Position numbers and translations under genes: made by a program
The notes under the pieces: generated by a model
What the model was told of the DNA's origin: nothing
Databases searched by the model: none
The model's input: the letters and a program-made list of their open reading frames with translations, nothing else
Part shown: positions 51,799-60,897 of the stretch, one piece after another
How the letters are laid out: each line of letters begins with the position of its first letter
Position numbering within the stretch: the stretch's first letter is position 1
Assembly (NCBI GenBank): GCA_021200315.1
Contig: JAJQGU010000044.1
Span: 26,392-90,391 of the forward strand
Reading direction: 5' to 3'
DNA length: 64,000 nt
Origin: Akkermansiaceae bacterium
GTDB taxonomy: Bacteria; Verrucomicrobiota; Verrucomicrobiia; Verrucomicrobiales; Akkermansiaceae

Positions 51799-53067
51799 TC
51801 AGGAGCGAGCGTAGGCACGAGCTGTCTCTTCGGCGAGAATGCGTACGCCGCGCTCAAGCTCCGCGTCGTCACGAGCGTAACTGAGGCGCAGACACTCGTG
51901 CGGGTGCCGCCAGCACCGCTCCGAAGACGGCAGAGCGAAAAAGAAATGGTGACCGGGGTTCACAAAACAGCCCCGACTGCGGCAACGCACGTAGAGCTCC
52001 TGCGCCGGGACAGGCAGCCCCTCCAGCCACAGCCAGAGAAACATCCCTCCTTCTCTGCGGTGAACGCGCCACGGGATGTCCTCCGGCATCCATTGTTCGA
52101 GCTGCCCGAGGAGAAAGTCCGCCCTCCCGCGATAGAAAGGGGCTATCCAATCAGTGCAGGCACGGTCGAGTGTGCCATCCACCAGCCAGGGCGCAACCAG
52201 AGCGGCACCTAGGTTGTTCGGGCAGAGCGAAGCGGCCGTGCCGGTTCGGACAAGGAGGTCGATTAACTCTTTACGGGCTACCACAATACCCGTGCGCGTG
52301 CCCGGCAGACCTATTTTCGAGAGGCTCAGCCCCATCACCATGTCCCCGTCCCACGGCGTGGTGTGGGGAACGCTGGTGATTTGAGGGAAGGGCTGTCCGT
52401 AGGCATTGTCTACCATGACGAGGATGCCCGCCTTCGCCGCCATGCGGCGCAATTGTCCCATCTCAGCGTCGGTCACGATGTTGCCAGTGGGGTTGGCGGG
52501 GCGCGATAGGGCGATGGCCGCTGTCTCGGGACGGATGTCGAGCCGGTCAAAATCCACGCCGTACTTGAACCAACGCCCCTCCAGCTTTTCGATGCGCGGC
52601 CGCACGCCGCGGAAGAGTCCGGAGCCGGACAGGGACTGGGCTTGATAACCGATGTAGTCCGGACACAAGGGGAAAAGTATCTCGCGTTTTTTCGACACCT
52701 TGTCCGCAAGCAGGTTGAACAGCATGAAGAAAGCCATCTGCCCGCCCTGCGTGGCGCAAAGATTCTCCTCTGTTACCTCCCAACCCATGCGTGTACGCAG
52801 ATAGGCCGCCAAATTGGCGATGAAGGGCGCGTAACCGCGCGGGGAGCCGTAGGTCTGCGTAACAATCTCGAATTCGCCCGTTTCGAGCAACCGCCGCATG
52901 CTCCGCCGCCATAAGGCCACCATGTCGGGAATGGCGGCTGGCGCTCCGCCGTTGAGTTGGCATAGGTTTCCCCTCCCCGAATGAATGGCCTCGTAGAGAT
53001 CGTCCATCAAATCATTGATTCCCGTCCGCGCGTTCATCAGACGCCCCATTTCCGAAAGCTCCATCAT
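51799..53067 (-). CDS. avtA: Valine-pyruvate aminotransferase
   Basis: A 422-residue class I aminotransferase that moves the amino group between valine and pyruvate to form alanine. The N-terminal block (AIHSGRGNLCQLNGGAPAA), TQTYGSPRGYAPFIANLA and SRPANPTGNIVTDAEM fit AvtA; the PLP-binding lysine is in LSLSKIGLPGTRTG, and the C-terminal HPHECLRLSYARDD carries the substrate-carboxylate arginine. The gene is first in avtA-yicC-gmk, with 15 bases to yicC. Two consecutive start codons make the first residue uncertain. It marks the left end of the AT-richer patch. Confidence 0.92.
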   Translation of the reverse strand: MMELSEMGRLMNARTGINDLMDDLYEAIHSGRGNLCQLNGGAPAAIPDMVALWRRSMRRLLETGEFEIVTQTYGSPRGYAPFIANLAAYLRTRMGWEVTEENLCATQGGQMAFFMLFNLLADKVSKKREILFPLCPDYIGYQAQSLSGSGLFRGVRPRIEKLEGRWFKYGVDFDRLDIRPETAAIALSRPANPTGNIVTDAEMGQLRRMAAKAGILVMVDNAYGQPFPQITSVPHTTPWDGDMVMGLSLSKIGLPGTRTGIVVARKELIDLLVRTGTAASLCPNNLGAALVAPWLVDGTLDRACTDWIAPFYRGRADFLLGQLEQWMPEDIPWRVHRREGGMFLWLWLEGLPVPAQELYVRCRSRGCFVNPGHHFFFALPSSERCWRHPHECLRLSYARDDAELERGVRILAEETARAYARS

Positions 53068-53328
53068 GCGGAGCCAGCTTAGTCTCTCCTGTGAGAGATG
53101 TCCAGCTTTTCAGCATAGCGAGCACAGTACATATTGTGCATCGCCTGCCTTTTCAACTCTAAGCGATTCCAGCACAAAGACACCATGTCCAAGAGCTGTA
53201 ACTCCTCTTACATCTCATGACGCACAACGCACCGTCGCTAACCACTCTCAAGCAAATAATGCGACTCAAGTTTTGCAAGAGCAATATCATGTATACCAGC
53301 CAGGCCAAAAGTTTAATCTGGTTCAGTG

Positions 53329-54318
53329 CTATCTGATTGTACTCAGATTTTCCCTTAAAAAAGCGATGGAAAAGATACAGCCATGGAAAGAATCCGTGAT
53401 CACATAGCTTGCTTCCTGAAGATATTTCAGCCATTGAGGCACTCTCATGGAGAGAAGAGTATGCAATGTTTTCGAAGTAAAGCGAGACGTCAGATGCTGT
53501 ATCGGTAGATCCAAATCAGAGGATATATGGGACAATGCATCGAGTTTTTCCTGCGTTTCATCGAGTAGATACGCAGCAATAAAAGCACCTTTGTGACTCT
53601 TCGTCTTTTTCATACGGATAATTTCTTCGTAATCTTTCACATTGAGCAACAGAGTGGGATCAGGCATTTGTACGGCATCGATACCAAATAGTTTTTTGCA
53701 TAAAACAATACCAGAATATTCCCGTACGGATATTGCTTTGAAGTGCTTCAACAACCTTCCACATGTCTCCAATTCTTCAGGTGTACCTTCCCATTGATCT
53801 GTGCCAAACGAAGCAGCGTACGCTATGCTGCGCCGGCGCGTCTCATCGTGCACAAAATCCAGAAAGAAAAGAGCAAGACCTCCTGAGTGTTTCGCATAGC
53901 CGCCTCTCCAGATTTGATCGCTGCCTACAATCCACCTAGATTCCTGATATTTCTTCACTTTCTGAAAGTCGATTAAAGGCGAAGTTTTAGATGAAATCAA
54001 CCGCCAAAAATCGGCGGCAAACTTCAGCTCCAGAAGACGAGAAATCGACCGTCTTTCCCATGTCATGCCACATAATGTTTGCAATTTTCTGATCAGACAT
54101 CTAAAGAATGTCTGGAATCCATTTAACGATAGCAAATCACCTTGAATATCAACTATTTTTGAGTTATGAGATATTGATTTTACGACTCTTGACAACGCGT
54201 ATCCCTGCAATATTCCTCCATAATTTCCGTTAAAAGGCAATGTGAGTATCAAAATAGAAGGATCGCATTCTTCCTCTACCTTTCTCTCTCTGTTTGTCTT
54301 CGTGCGATGCATTTCCAA
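53329..54318 (-). CDS. Polysaccharide pyruvyl transferase family protein, apparently C-terminally truncated
   Basis: A 329-residue protein starting MEMHRTKTNRERKVEEE, of the family that adds ketal-linked pyruvate to surface polysaccharides. Visible family blocks are ILTLPFNGNYGGILQGYAL, ESRWIVGSDQIWRGGYAK, FLDFVHDETRRRSIAYAASFG, AISVREYSGI and YVITDSFHGCIFSIAFLREN. The last is normally followed by several dozen more residues, but here a stop comes 6 codons after FLREN. Downstream, one other frame reads TFGLAGIHDIALAKLESHYL before a stop, which could be the lost end after frameshift and decay. It is AT-rich compared with the flanks and follows the GT2 gene. The substrate is unknown. Confidence 0.75.
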   Translation of the reverse strand: MEMHRTKTNRERKVEEECDPSILILTLPFNGNYGGILQGYALSRVVKSISHNSKIVDIQGDLLSLNGFQTFFRCLIRKLQTLCGMTWERRSISRLLELKFAADFWRLISSKTSPLIDFQKVKKYQESRWIVGSDQIWRGGYAKHSGGLALFFLDFVHDETRRRSIAYAASFGTDQWEGTPEELETCGRLLKHFKAISVREYSGIVLCKKLFGIDAVQMPDPTLLLNVKDYEEIIRMKKTKSHKGAFIAAYLLDETQEKLDALSHISSDLDLPIQHLTSRFTSKTLHTLLSMRVPQWLKYLQEASYVITDSFHGCIFSIAFLRENLSTIR

Positions 54319-54392
54319 TACGTAATAAATTCTTTATTAAAAATAAGTTATGCATCTATTCGTTTTTGACAGCTCCGCATTTTAAGTGTGAT

Positions 54393-54421
54393 ATTATATG
54401 AACGCAGATAAAATTTCGAAA
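54393..54421 (-). promoter_or_regulatory. Possible promoter of the pyruvyl transferase gene
   Basis: On the minus strand a perfect TATAAT (54393-54398) has a poor -35 (TTTCGA, 54416-54421) at 17 bases. The start codon is about 75 bases away. AT-rich sequence makes chance matches likely. Confidence 0.3.
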
Positions 54422-54440
54422 ACGAGGGATGATATATAAT

Positions 54441-55403
54441 TTAATGAGTATTTGGATAGAACTCAGTTGTATCAACCTCCAGAAATGGGATGGAGTTTGC
54501 GATAGAATGGCTTTTCTTTCTGTTGACGGCATGTTTTTCAATAAAAACAGCCAATTGCGGCGCTCCCTTACAGTAGGCGGCAAGTAGGCCGCTGTAGAAC
54601 TCACGCTTCCTTTTTCCCATCAGATATGAAGGCGGTCGTTCAATCAATTTATGAAATATATTGATGGAAGCTACAATATTTTGTTGAGGAAATACGCGCC
54701 AATAAGGTTCTTTCATTGATGTTACTCCCCTACCTCTTCTATAATTGTATAGAGGCGTACTTAGAAGGGCGATATTTTTACAGGCAGTCAGGTACTCCAG
54801 ACAGAACTTAGCATCTTCGCCGAAGAAAACACCTTGAGCAAACCGCAAATGAAGCCGCTCAATGATTTCCTTGCGAAATATCTTATTCCATACCGAATAG
54901 CTCATGTGTTTGACAAGATAGGCACAAAAGGAAACGTTTATACATTCTCCTCGGTAAAGACTATAATGAAGAGAGCTGTGTTTGGGAAAATAGCAAAGAG
55001 AGTTGCTGGAGGAAAGATACTGGCCTCCTTCCTGACGGTTAAACCAACCACAAACGGCAAGATCGGCACACGTGCTTTCTATACTTCGCAACATGCAGCT
55101 CATCATATCTGGTTCTAGCCAATCGTCTGGATCTACCATCATAATCATTTTGCCACGAGCCAGATCTAGTCCCTTGTTTCTGGCAACTGAGACTCCTTGA
55201 TTCTTCTGATGAACAATACGAAAACGAGAATCTTTTTGCCTGTACTCCTGAAGAATGCTCCCACAAGCATCTGACGAACCGTCATCAATGCAAATGCACT
55301 CCCAATTTTGTTCCGTTTGAGCTTCGATAGAATCGAGGCATTGACAAATATAGCGTTCTACGTTGTAAACTGGAATGATGATGCTAACAGTTGGCATTGA
55401 CAT
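54441..55403 (-). CDS. Glycosyltransferase family 2 protein
   Basis: A 320-residue sugar transferase with an N-terminal GT-A domain (about residues 5-220): VSIIIPVYNVERYICQCLDS, WECICIDDGSSDACG, HQKNQGVSVARNKGLDLARG, and the metal-binding DxD-like MVDPDDWLEPDMM. EDAKFCLEYLTAC contains the likely catalytic acid. The C-terminal third is non-conserved. Such enzymes build surface glycans. It is followed by the pyruvyl transferase gene after 122 bases, and together they form an AT-richer two-gene patch between avtA and argD. The donor and acceptor sugars cannot be told. Confidence 0.9.
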   Translation of the reverse strand: MSMPTVSIIIPVYNVERYICQCLDSIEAQTEQNWECICIDDGSSDACGSILQEYRQKDSRFRIVHQKNQGVSVARNKGLDLARGKMIMMVDPDDWLEPDMMSCMLRSIESTCADLAVCGWFNRQEGGQYLSSSNSLCYFPKHSSLHYSLYRGECINVSFCAYLVKHMSYSVWNKIFRKEIIERLHLRFAQGVFFGEDAKFCLEYLTACKNIALLSTPLYNYRRGRGVTSMKEPYWRVFPQQNIVASINIFHKLIERPPSYLMGKRKREFYSGLLAAYCKGAPQLAVFIEKHAVNRKKSHSIANSIPFLEVDTTEFYPNTH

Positions 55404-55718
55404 TTAGACTTCCATCGGCAAGCTTATACGATCTGCAGAATCAGGCAGATTTTTCTAATCTGTCTTTACCATTTTTTCTAACCTGGATTGTGGCGGTACA
55501 ATGGCACCCGCTGCACTTCCATTTGTGCGGAAGTGTGACCCAAAGTCGATGCCAGAGCACACACAATAAAATAACACCACATTGTAAATGCGATGTCAAT
55601 CTGAAAAAGCGCGTCCGACTGATATTCTTGCGGCAAAGGCGGAATCCCGTTCTCGGAAAGCGGATTGACAAGAAGCCGCGCTGGGCGTAGAGTTCCCCCT
55701 GCATCATCCGAACACGCC
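55404..55718. other. Intergenic region between GT2 and argD
   Basis: This 315-base gap lies between divergent genes. It has a hairpin (CAGATT, TTTCT, AATCTG at about 55446-55462) and a minus-strand frame (55478-55720) of about 80 codons, one segment of which (FTMWCYFIVCALAS) is hydrophobic; it was not recognised and is not called a gene. Promoters of both flanking genes must lie here but no convincing boxes were found. Confidence 0.5.
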
Positions 55719-56957
55719 ATGAATACGCAATACGTTCTCCCCACCTATGGACGCGCACCCATCACTCTGGTCGAAGGAAACGGCTCCCTCGTGCGCGATT
55801 CCGCAGGGCGGGAATACGTGGACTTCGCCGCAGGCATTGCCACGTGCAGTCTCGGCCACTGCAATCCTGTGGTAGTAAACGCGCTCTGCGCTCAAGCCCA
55901 CAAACTCATGCATTGTTCAAACCTTTACGGCATCGGACAGCAGGGGGAGCTCGCCGAACTGCTCGTCACGCGGTGCTTCGTCTACCCGGGACGCGTCTTT
56001 TTCTGCAACAGCGGCGCAGAAGCCAATGACGGCATCATCAAGACAGCGCGCCGCTTCGGCCACCGCCGCCCTGCAGCAGACGGCTCCCCGCGCTACGAGG
56101 TAATTACCTTTCTCAAATCCTTCCACGGCCGTACTCTCGGCTCCATGGCCGCCACTGGTCAGGACAAGATTAAGAAGGAATTCGACCCGATGCTGCACGG
56201 CTTCAGACACGTGCCCTTCAATGACATCGACGCCCTTGAGGCCGCCATCGACGGCAGAACGGCCGCTATCCTGCTCGAAGCCGTACAGGGCGAAGGCGGC
56301 GTCAATCCCGCCACGCCGGCGTTCCTCCGCGCCGTTGCTCGGCTTTGCAGAGAACACGATCTCCTGCTCATGATGGACGAAGTGCAGTGCGGATTCGGCC
56401 GCTGCGGTGCCATGTTCGGCTGGCAGGCCGTAGCACCGGAACTCCGCCCGGATTGCGTTTCGTGCGCCAAGGGCATAGCGGGGGGCTTCCCCATGGGTTG
56501 CTTTTTCGTGAGCGACCGGGCGTATGACGAGGCCGGAACCGCACTTTCCTCCATCATGGACGCCGGCTCGCACGGCTCGACGTTCGGCGGTACCCCGCTG
56601 GCCTGCGCAACGGCGGAAGCCACAGTAAAGGAGATATTGCGCCTCCGCCTTCCCGAACGCGCCGCTCAGCTGGGAGACTGGATCCGCGCAGAAATTCTGG
56701 GCTGGCATCTTCCCGCCGTCGAGAATGTGCGCGGCTTGGGGCTCCTCCTCGGAGTGGCTTTGAAACCCGGGCTTGCATCCGCAGCCGGGGACGCCGCCCC
56801 ATCCGCCTATGTTGTCGGACTGCTGCGCGAAAAAGGGCTTCTCACCGTCGCCGCGGGCCCCGACACCGTGCGCATTGTGCCGGCGCTGACACTGCCGAAA
56901 GACATCGCCCGCCGCGGGCTGGATATTCTGCACGATGTGCTGAAAGCTCTCTCGTGA
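55719..56957 (+). CDS. argD: Acetylornithine / succinyldiaminopimelate aminotransferase
   Basis: A 412-residue class III aminotransferase starting MNTQYVLPTYGRAPITLVEG. It makes acetylornithine for arginine synthesis and usually also serves lysine synthesis. The blocks GNGSLVRDSAGREYVDFAAG, FFCNSGAEANDGIIKTARRF, TFLKSFHGRTLGSMAATGQ, ILLEAVQGEGGVNPA, MMDEVQCGFGRCGAMF and the PLP lysine in SCAKGIAGGFPMGC match ArgD. The start is chosen at the conserved N-terminus; 18 more codons upstream are not conserved. The next gene, metY, has its own promoter. No other arg gene is in the window. Confidence 0.94.
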   Translation: MNTQYVLPTYGRAPITLVEGNGSLVRDSAGREYVDFAAGIATCSLGHCNPVVVNALCAQAHKLMHCSNLYGIGQQGELAELLVTRCFVYPGRVFFCNSGAEANDGIIKTARRFGHRRPAADGSPRYEVITFLKSFHGRTLGSMAATGQDKIKKEFDPMLHGFRHVPFNDIDALEAAIDGRTAAILLEAVQGEGGVNPATPAFLRAVARLCREHDLLLMMDEVQCGFGRCGAMFGWQAVAPELRPDCVSCAKGIAGGFPMGCFFVSDRAYDEAGTALSSIMDAGSHGSTFGGTPLACATAEATVKEILRLRLPERAAQLGDWIRAEILGWHLPAVENVRGLGLLLGVALKPGLASAAGDAAPSAYVVGLLREKGLLTVAAGPDTVRIVPALTLPKDIARRGLDILHDVLKALS

Positions 56958-57021
56958 GCCTGCCGCACGATCCGGACACGACGTTTCTTTGGATGGGACG
57001 GAAAAATTCCGTATCCCGCGC

Positions 57022-57050
57022 TTGACTTATGCTGCCGGCTTTCCTATTAT
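57022..57050 (+). promoter_or_regulatory. Predicted sigma-70 promoter of metY
   Basis: TTGACT (57022-57027), 17 bases, TATTAT (57045-57050). Both boxes are close to consensus. The leader before ATG 57080 would be about 23 bases and includes GTAGGA 9-14 bases before the start region. Confidence 0.7.
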
Positions 57051-57079
57051 TTCCCAGTATCCCTGTAGGATTTTAAACC

Positions 57080-58366
57080 ATGAGTAAAAAATACCGATTC
57101 GAAACACGACAACTCCATGTCGGGCAAGAGACCCCCGATCCAGCCACAGATGCCCGCGCCGTGCCGATTTACGCCACTACATCGTACGTCTTCAAAGACT
57201 CCGACGAAGGTGCCGGCCGCTTTGCGCTGACACGCCCCGGCAATATATACACTCGTCTGATGAACCCGACGGCCGATGTCTTCGAAAAGAGAATAGCCTC
57301 CCTGGAAGGCGGAGCCGCGGCTCTGGCCGTGGCCACCGGAGCTGCGGCCGTTGCCTACGCGATCCAGAACATCGCGTGCGCGGGCGATCACATCGTCTCC
57401 GCCACGAATGTCTACGGGGGTACTTACAATCTGTTCGCCAACACGCTGAAGGACTGCGGAATCGAAACCACTTTCACCGACCCTTCGGACGCGGGCAATT
57501 TTGAGAGAGCCATCCGGCCGAACACCAAAGCCCTGTACATCGAAAGCCTCGGCAATCCGAATTCCGACATCGCGGACATGGAGGCCATAGCCGAAGTTGC
57601 CCACCGGTACGGTATCCCCCTGATTGTAGACAGCACATTCGCCACACCCTTCCTCTTTCGCCCGATCGAACACGGCGCAGACATTGTCGTGCACTCCGCC
57701 ACGAAATTCATCGGCGGCCACGGCACAGTCATGGGAGGCGTCATCATAGACAGCGGCCGATTCGACTGGACGCGCAATGACAAATTCCCCGGCCTCTCAA
57801 AGCCCAATCCGAGTTATCACGGCATGGTATTCACCGAAGCCTGCGGCGACCTGGCCTATATCGTCAAGATACGCGCTACGCTGCTCCGGGATACGGGCTC
57901 TACTATCAGTCCCTTCAACTCCTTCCTGCTGCTGCAGGGGCTCGAAACACTTTCGCTCCGCGTGGAGCGCCACGTACAGAACGCTCTCAAAGTGGTTGAA
58001 TATCTCTCGAAGCATCCTCAAGTGGAAAAGGTGAACCACCCTTCCCTCCCGGAGCATCCCGACCATCTTCTGTACAAAAAATATTACCCGAACGGCGGCG
58101 GCTCGATCTTTACGTTCGAAATCAAGGGCGGCTCCGCACAGGCCCGCAAATTCTGCGAAAGCCTGAAGATCTTCTCCCTGTTGGCCAATGTGGCCGATGT
58201 GAAGTCCCTCGTCATCCACCCTGCTTCGACCACTCATTCGCAGATGACTGAAGAGGAACTGCTCGCGGGAGGAATCAAGCCCAACACCGTGCGCCTCTCC
58301 ATTGGCACGGAACACATCGACGACCTCATCGAGGACTTGGAAGACGGCTTCCGAGCTATTCTTTGA
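57080..58366 (+). CDS. metY: O-acetylhomoserine sulfhydrylase (aminocarboxypropyltransferase)
   Basis: A PLP enzyme of the Cys/Met metabolism family, 428 residues. It takes sulfide and O-acetylhomoserine to homocysteine, so methionine can be made without transsulfuration. N-terminal [19 protein letters not shown] and [20 protein letters not shown], the PLP lysine in [18 protein letters not shown], and [18 protein letters not shown] ending ([20 protein letters not shown]) are the MetY pattern; the long 428-residue form is typical of it rather than of MetB. A consensus promoter lies upstream. cysK follows after 28 bases, so both sulfide-using enzymes are co-expressed. Confidence 0.94.
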   Translation: MSKKYRFETRQLHVGQETPDPATDARAVPIYATTSYVFKDSDEGAGRFALTRPGNIYTRLMNPTADVFEKRIASLEGGAAALAVATGAAAVAYAIQNIACAGDHIVSATNVYGGTYNLFANTLKDCGIETTFTDPSDAGNFERAIRPNTKALYIESLGNPNSDIADMEAIAEVAHRYGIPLIVDSTFATPFLFRPIEHGADIVVHSATKFIGGHGTVMGGVIIDSGRFDWTRNDKFPGLSKPNPSYHGMVFTEACGDLAYIVKIRATLLRDTGSTISPFNSFLLLQGLETLSLRVERHVQNALKVVEYLSKHPQVEKVNHPSLPEHPDHLLYKKYYPNGGGSIFTFEIKGGSAQARKFCESLKIFSLLANVADVKSLVIHPASTTHSQMTEEELLAGGIKPNTVRLSIGTEHIDDLIEDLEDGFRAIL

Positions 58367-58394
58367 CCGACAACCTCCATCCCCACATGCAGCA

Positions 58395-59324
58395 ATGAAA
58401 ATTTACAGGAACATCGCGGAATTCACGGGCGGCACTCCTCTTCTGGAGCTCGTCAACTACAACAGGAAGCATAACCTCCACGCCGTCATACTCGGCAAGA
58501 TCGAGGCTCTGAATCCGGCGGGCAGCGTAAAGGACCGCATTGCCAAAGCCATGATCGAAGCGGCCGAGGCCGACGGACTGCTCAAGCCTGATTCTGTCAT
58601 CATCGAACCGACCAGCGGCAACACCGGCATCGGCCTTGCCGCCCTGGCCGCTGCCCGCGGCTACCGCATCATCCTCACCATGCCGGAGACCATGAGCGTG
58701 GAGCGGCGCAATATGCTCAAAGCCTATGGCGCCGAACTCGTGCTCACAGAAGGTTCCCAGGGCATGAAAGGAGCCATCGCCAAGGCGGAGGAGCTCGCCG
58801 CCGAGATGGCGGACAGCTTCATCCCCGGACAATTCGTCAATCCCGCCAACCCCGAAGCCCATTTCCGCACGACAGGCCCTGAAATCTGGGACGATACGGA
58901 TGGCACGGTGGATCTCTTCGTGGCCGGCGTGGGCACGGGCGGCACGATCACCGGCGTGGGCAAGTATCTCAAATCGAAGAACCCTCAAGTGAAGATCGTC
59001 GCAGTGGAACCCGCCTCCTCTCCCGTGCTGACGCAGGGAACGGCCGGTTCGCACAAAATCCAGGGCATAGGCGCCGGCTTCGTGCCCGAGACGCTCGACA
59101 CCGGAATCTACGATGAGGTAATCACCGTGCCGAATGAAGATGCCTTCACCACAGGAAAGGAGCTGGCCCGCACGGATGGCGTGCTGGTGGGGATTTCCTC
59201 GGGGGCTGCTCTTTGGGCAGCTACGAAACTGGCCGAACGCCCCGAAAACGCTGGCAAGACCATCGTGGCTCTGCTCCCCGACACAGGGGATCGCTATTTG
59301 TCCACCGCGCTCTTCACAGACTGA
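58395..59324 (+). CDS. cysK: Cysteine synthase A
   Basis: CysK joins sulfide and O-acetylserine to cysteine. The 309 residues start [20 protein letters not shown]. The PLP lysine is in [14 protein letters not shown], the substrate loop is [15 protein letters not shown], the phosphate-binding glycines are in [15 protein letters not shown], and [12 protein letters not shown] is the C-terminal block; all are in place. An in-frame ATG 31 codons upstream overlaps the end of metY and lacks conservation. It sits in the metY-cysK-thiE-thiM run, 28 bases after metY and 21 before thiE. Confidence 0.96.
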   Translation: MKIYRNIAEFTGGTPLLELVNYNRKHNLHAVILGKIEALNPAGSVKDRIAKAMIEAAEADGLLKPDSVIIEPTSGNTGIGLAALAAARGYRIILTMPETMSVERRNMLKAYGAELVLTEGSQGMKGAIAKAEELAAEMADSFIPGQFVNPANPEAHFRTTGPEIWDDTDGTVDLFVAGVGTGGTITGVGKYLKSKNPQVKIVAVEPASSPVLTQGTAGSHKIQGIGAGFVPETLDTGIYDEVITVPNEDAFTTGKELARTDGVLVGISSGAALWAATKLAERPENAGKTIVALLPDTGDRYLSTALFTD

Positions 59325-59345
59325 CCCCTCATTTTCCGGAATGCT

Positions 59346-59963
59346 ATGAACGTTATAGACCTGAGTCTGTACCTTGTTACGGACGAAGCGCCGAAATGCC
59401 GCCGCAGCCTTCTGGAGACGGTTCAAAAGGCTGTGGACGGCGGAGTGAGCGTCGTGCAGTATCGCTCTGTCAACCCGGACGGGGGAACCTGTTACCGGGA
59501 GGCTCTGCCTCTGCGCGATTTTCTGGCTTCGCGTTCCATTCCTTTCATCGTCAATAACCGCATTGACTTGGCTCTCGCGTTGGAAGCGGACGGCGTCCAC
59601 ATCGGGCAGCGAGATCTTCCCGTGCCGATTGTGCGTTCCCTGATCGGATCCCAGAGAATTCTGGGGCTTTCGGTTTCAAACGCCGCCCAGCTCCAGGCTG
59701 TGGACTTCTCTCTGGTGGATTATCTGGGCATGGGACCGGTGTTCCCTACGGTGTCGAAGTTAAACGCTCCGCCCGCATTGGGCGTGGAAGGTTTCGCCGC
59801 GCTGGCCGCAACGGCTCCCGTGCCCGTGGTGGCGATCGGCGGGCTGAATGCGGAGCGCGCACGCCAAGTGCGCGCCACCGGCACGGCCGCCGGCATCGCC
59901 GTGGTCTCCGCTCTCTGCGGCGCCGAAGACCCAGCAGCAGCAGCCCGCGCCCTGCTCGCCTGA
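59346..59963 (+). CDS. thiE: Thiamine phosphate synthase
   Basis: ThiE joins hydroxymethylpyrimidine diphosphate and thiazole phosphate to thiamine phosphate. The 205-residue TIM-barrel protein starts MNVIDLSLYLVTDEAPKCRR and shows GGVSVVQYRSVNPDGG, PFIVNNRIDLALALEADGVH, HIGQRDLPV, DYLGMGPVFPTVSK and VVAIGGLNAERA. The usual QLREK motif reads QYRSV. It is followed by thiM after 10 bases. Co-transcription with cysK fits a sulfur link: the thiazole sulfur comes from cysteine. No TPP riboswitch is visible before it. Confidence 0.93.
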   Translation: MNVIDLSLYLVTDEAPKCRRSLLETVQKAVDGGVSVVQYRSVNPDGGTCYREALPLRDFLASRSIPFIVNNRIDLALALEADGVHIGQRDLPVPIVRSLIGSQRILGLSVSNAAQLQAVDFSLVDYLGMGPVFPTVSKLNAPPALGVEGFAALAATAPVPVVAIGGLNAERARQVRATGTAAGIAVVSALCGAEDPAAAARALLA

Positions 59964-59973
59964 TCTTATCGTC

Positions 59974-60792
59974 ATGCACCCTTCACCTTGCAATCCGGCC
60001 AGGGGGGCGGCCGACGATTTAGAGAGAATCCGATCGCGGGCTCCCCTTGTCCTTTCTCTCACGAACTCCGTGGTGCAGCCACTCACCGCCAACCTGCTGC
60101 TGGCCGTGGGCGCCGTGGCTGCCATGCTCAATGATCCGCAGGAGGCCGCCGAAATGATTCACGGCGGAGCGCAGGCTCTTCTGATCAACCTCGGCACCCT
60201 CACCCGCAGCCAAGGCAAAGCCATGCTGGCCGCCGTTCAAGCCGCAAACGAAGCCGGCATCCCTTGGGTGCTCGATCCCGTGGCAGTGGGTGCGCTTTCT
60301 CTGCGCACCCACCTGGCTATGATTCTTAAAGAACAGACACCAAAAATCATACGCGGAAACGCCTCCGAAATTCGAGCCTTGGCTGGTCACCCTGCCCGAA
60401 CCCGCGGACCGGAGAGTACTTGTTCCAGCGCGGAGGCTCTGGAAGCCGCCGCTCTGCTCGCTCGTGAAACGGGCGCCGTGGTGCTCGTCACGGGGCGCAT
60501 CGACTACGCCACGGATGGTATTCGTACATTCTCCATAGAAAACGGACATGCTCTGATGTCCCGCATGACGGGCACGGGCTGTTCGATGGGGGCTCTCGCC
60601 GCCGCCTGCGCCACCGTTTCTCCCACTCCCCTCCAGGCCGCCGTATCCACCGCCGTACTCATGGGTCTGGCTGGGGAATGGGCTTTTTCCCAAAGCTCCC
60701 GCCCAGGCACCTTCGCCGCCGCTCTGCTCGACGCAATGGACGCCATTGACCGCGGCTACGTACTGAAGCATGCGCACGCCGCCGCTTTGTAG
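59974..60792 (+). CDS. thiM: Hydroxyethylthiazole kinase
   Basis: ThiM phosphorylates salvaged hydroxyethylthiazole, giving the thiazole partner for ThiE. The 272 residues begin MHPSPCNPARGAADDLERI; the frame open 42 codons earlier is inside thiE and is rejected. The blocks LVLSLTNSVVQPLTANLLLA, GAVAAMLNDPQEAAEMI, PWVLDPVAVGALSLRT and SRMTGTGCSMGALAAACA are clear, the last with the catalytic cysteine of the ribokinase-like fold. thiE and thiM together suggest thiazole salvage. No thiD, the kinase for the pyrimidine, is nearby. Confidence 0.94.
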   Translation: MHPSPCNPARGAADDLERIRSRAPLVLSLTNSVVQPLTANLLLAVGAVAAMLNDPQEAAEMIHGGAQALLINLGTLTRSQGKAMLAAVQAANEAGIPWVLDPVAVGALSLRTHLAMILKEQTPKIIRGNASEIRALAGHPARTRGPESTCSSAEALEAAALLARETGAVVLVTGRIDYATDGIRTFSIENGHALMSRMTGTGCSMGALAAACATVSPTPLQAAVSTAVLMGLAGEWAFSQSSRPGTFAAALLDAMDAIDRGYVLKHAHAAAL

Positions 60793-60897
60793 GAGCGTTT
60801 GCCAGCCAAAGACGCGTACGGGGCACCTTCCTGCCGCCCACGCGCGATTTCACTTCCCACTCCTCCGTTTTTCTGCTTTAATGAACGTGCGGTGGCT

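Noticed and set aside
55478..55720. Minus-strand frame of about 80 codons with a hydrophobic stretch, overlapping the argD start
   Set aside because: No family recognised and no promoter or ribosome site; kept only as a note on the intergenic region. Conservation in relatives would revive it.
55917..56933. Long open frame (338 codons) on the minus strand
   Set aside because: Antisense to argD, with no start context or family similarity.
59325..59345. TPP riboswitch expected before thiE
   Set aside because: The cysK-thiE gap is 21 bases and no riboswitch fits; none was seen before metY either.
58356..59600. Long open frame (414 codons) on the minus strand
   Set aside because: Antisense to cysK and thiE; His-, Gly- and Ala-rich composition typical of a shadow frame.
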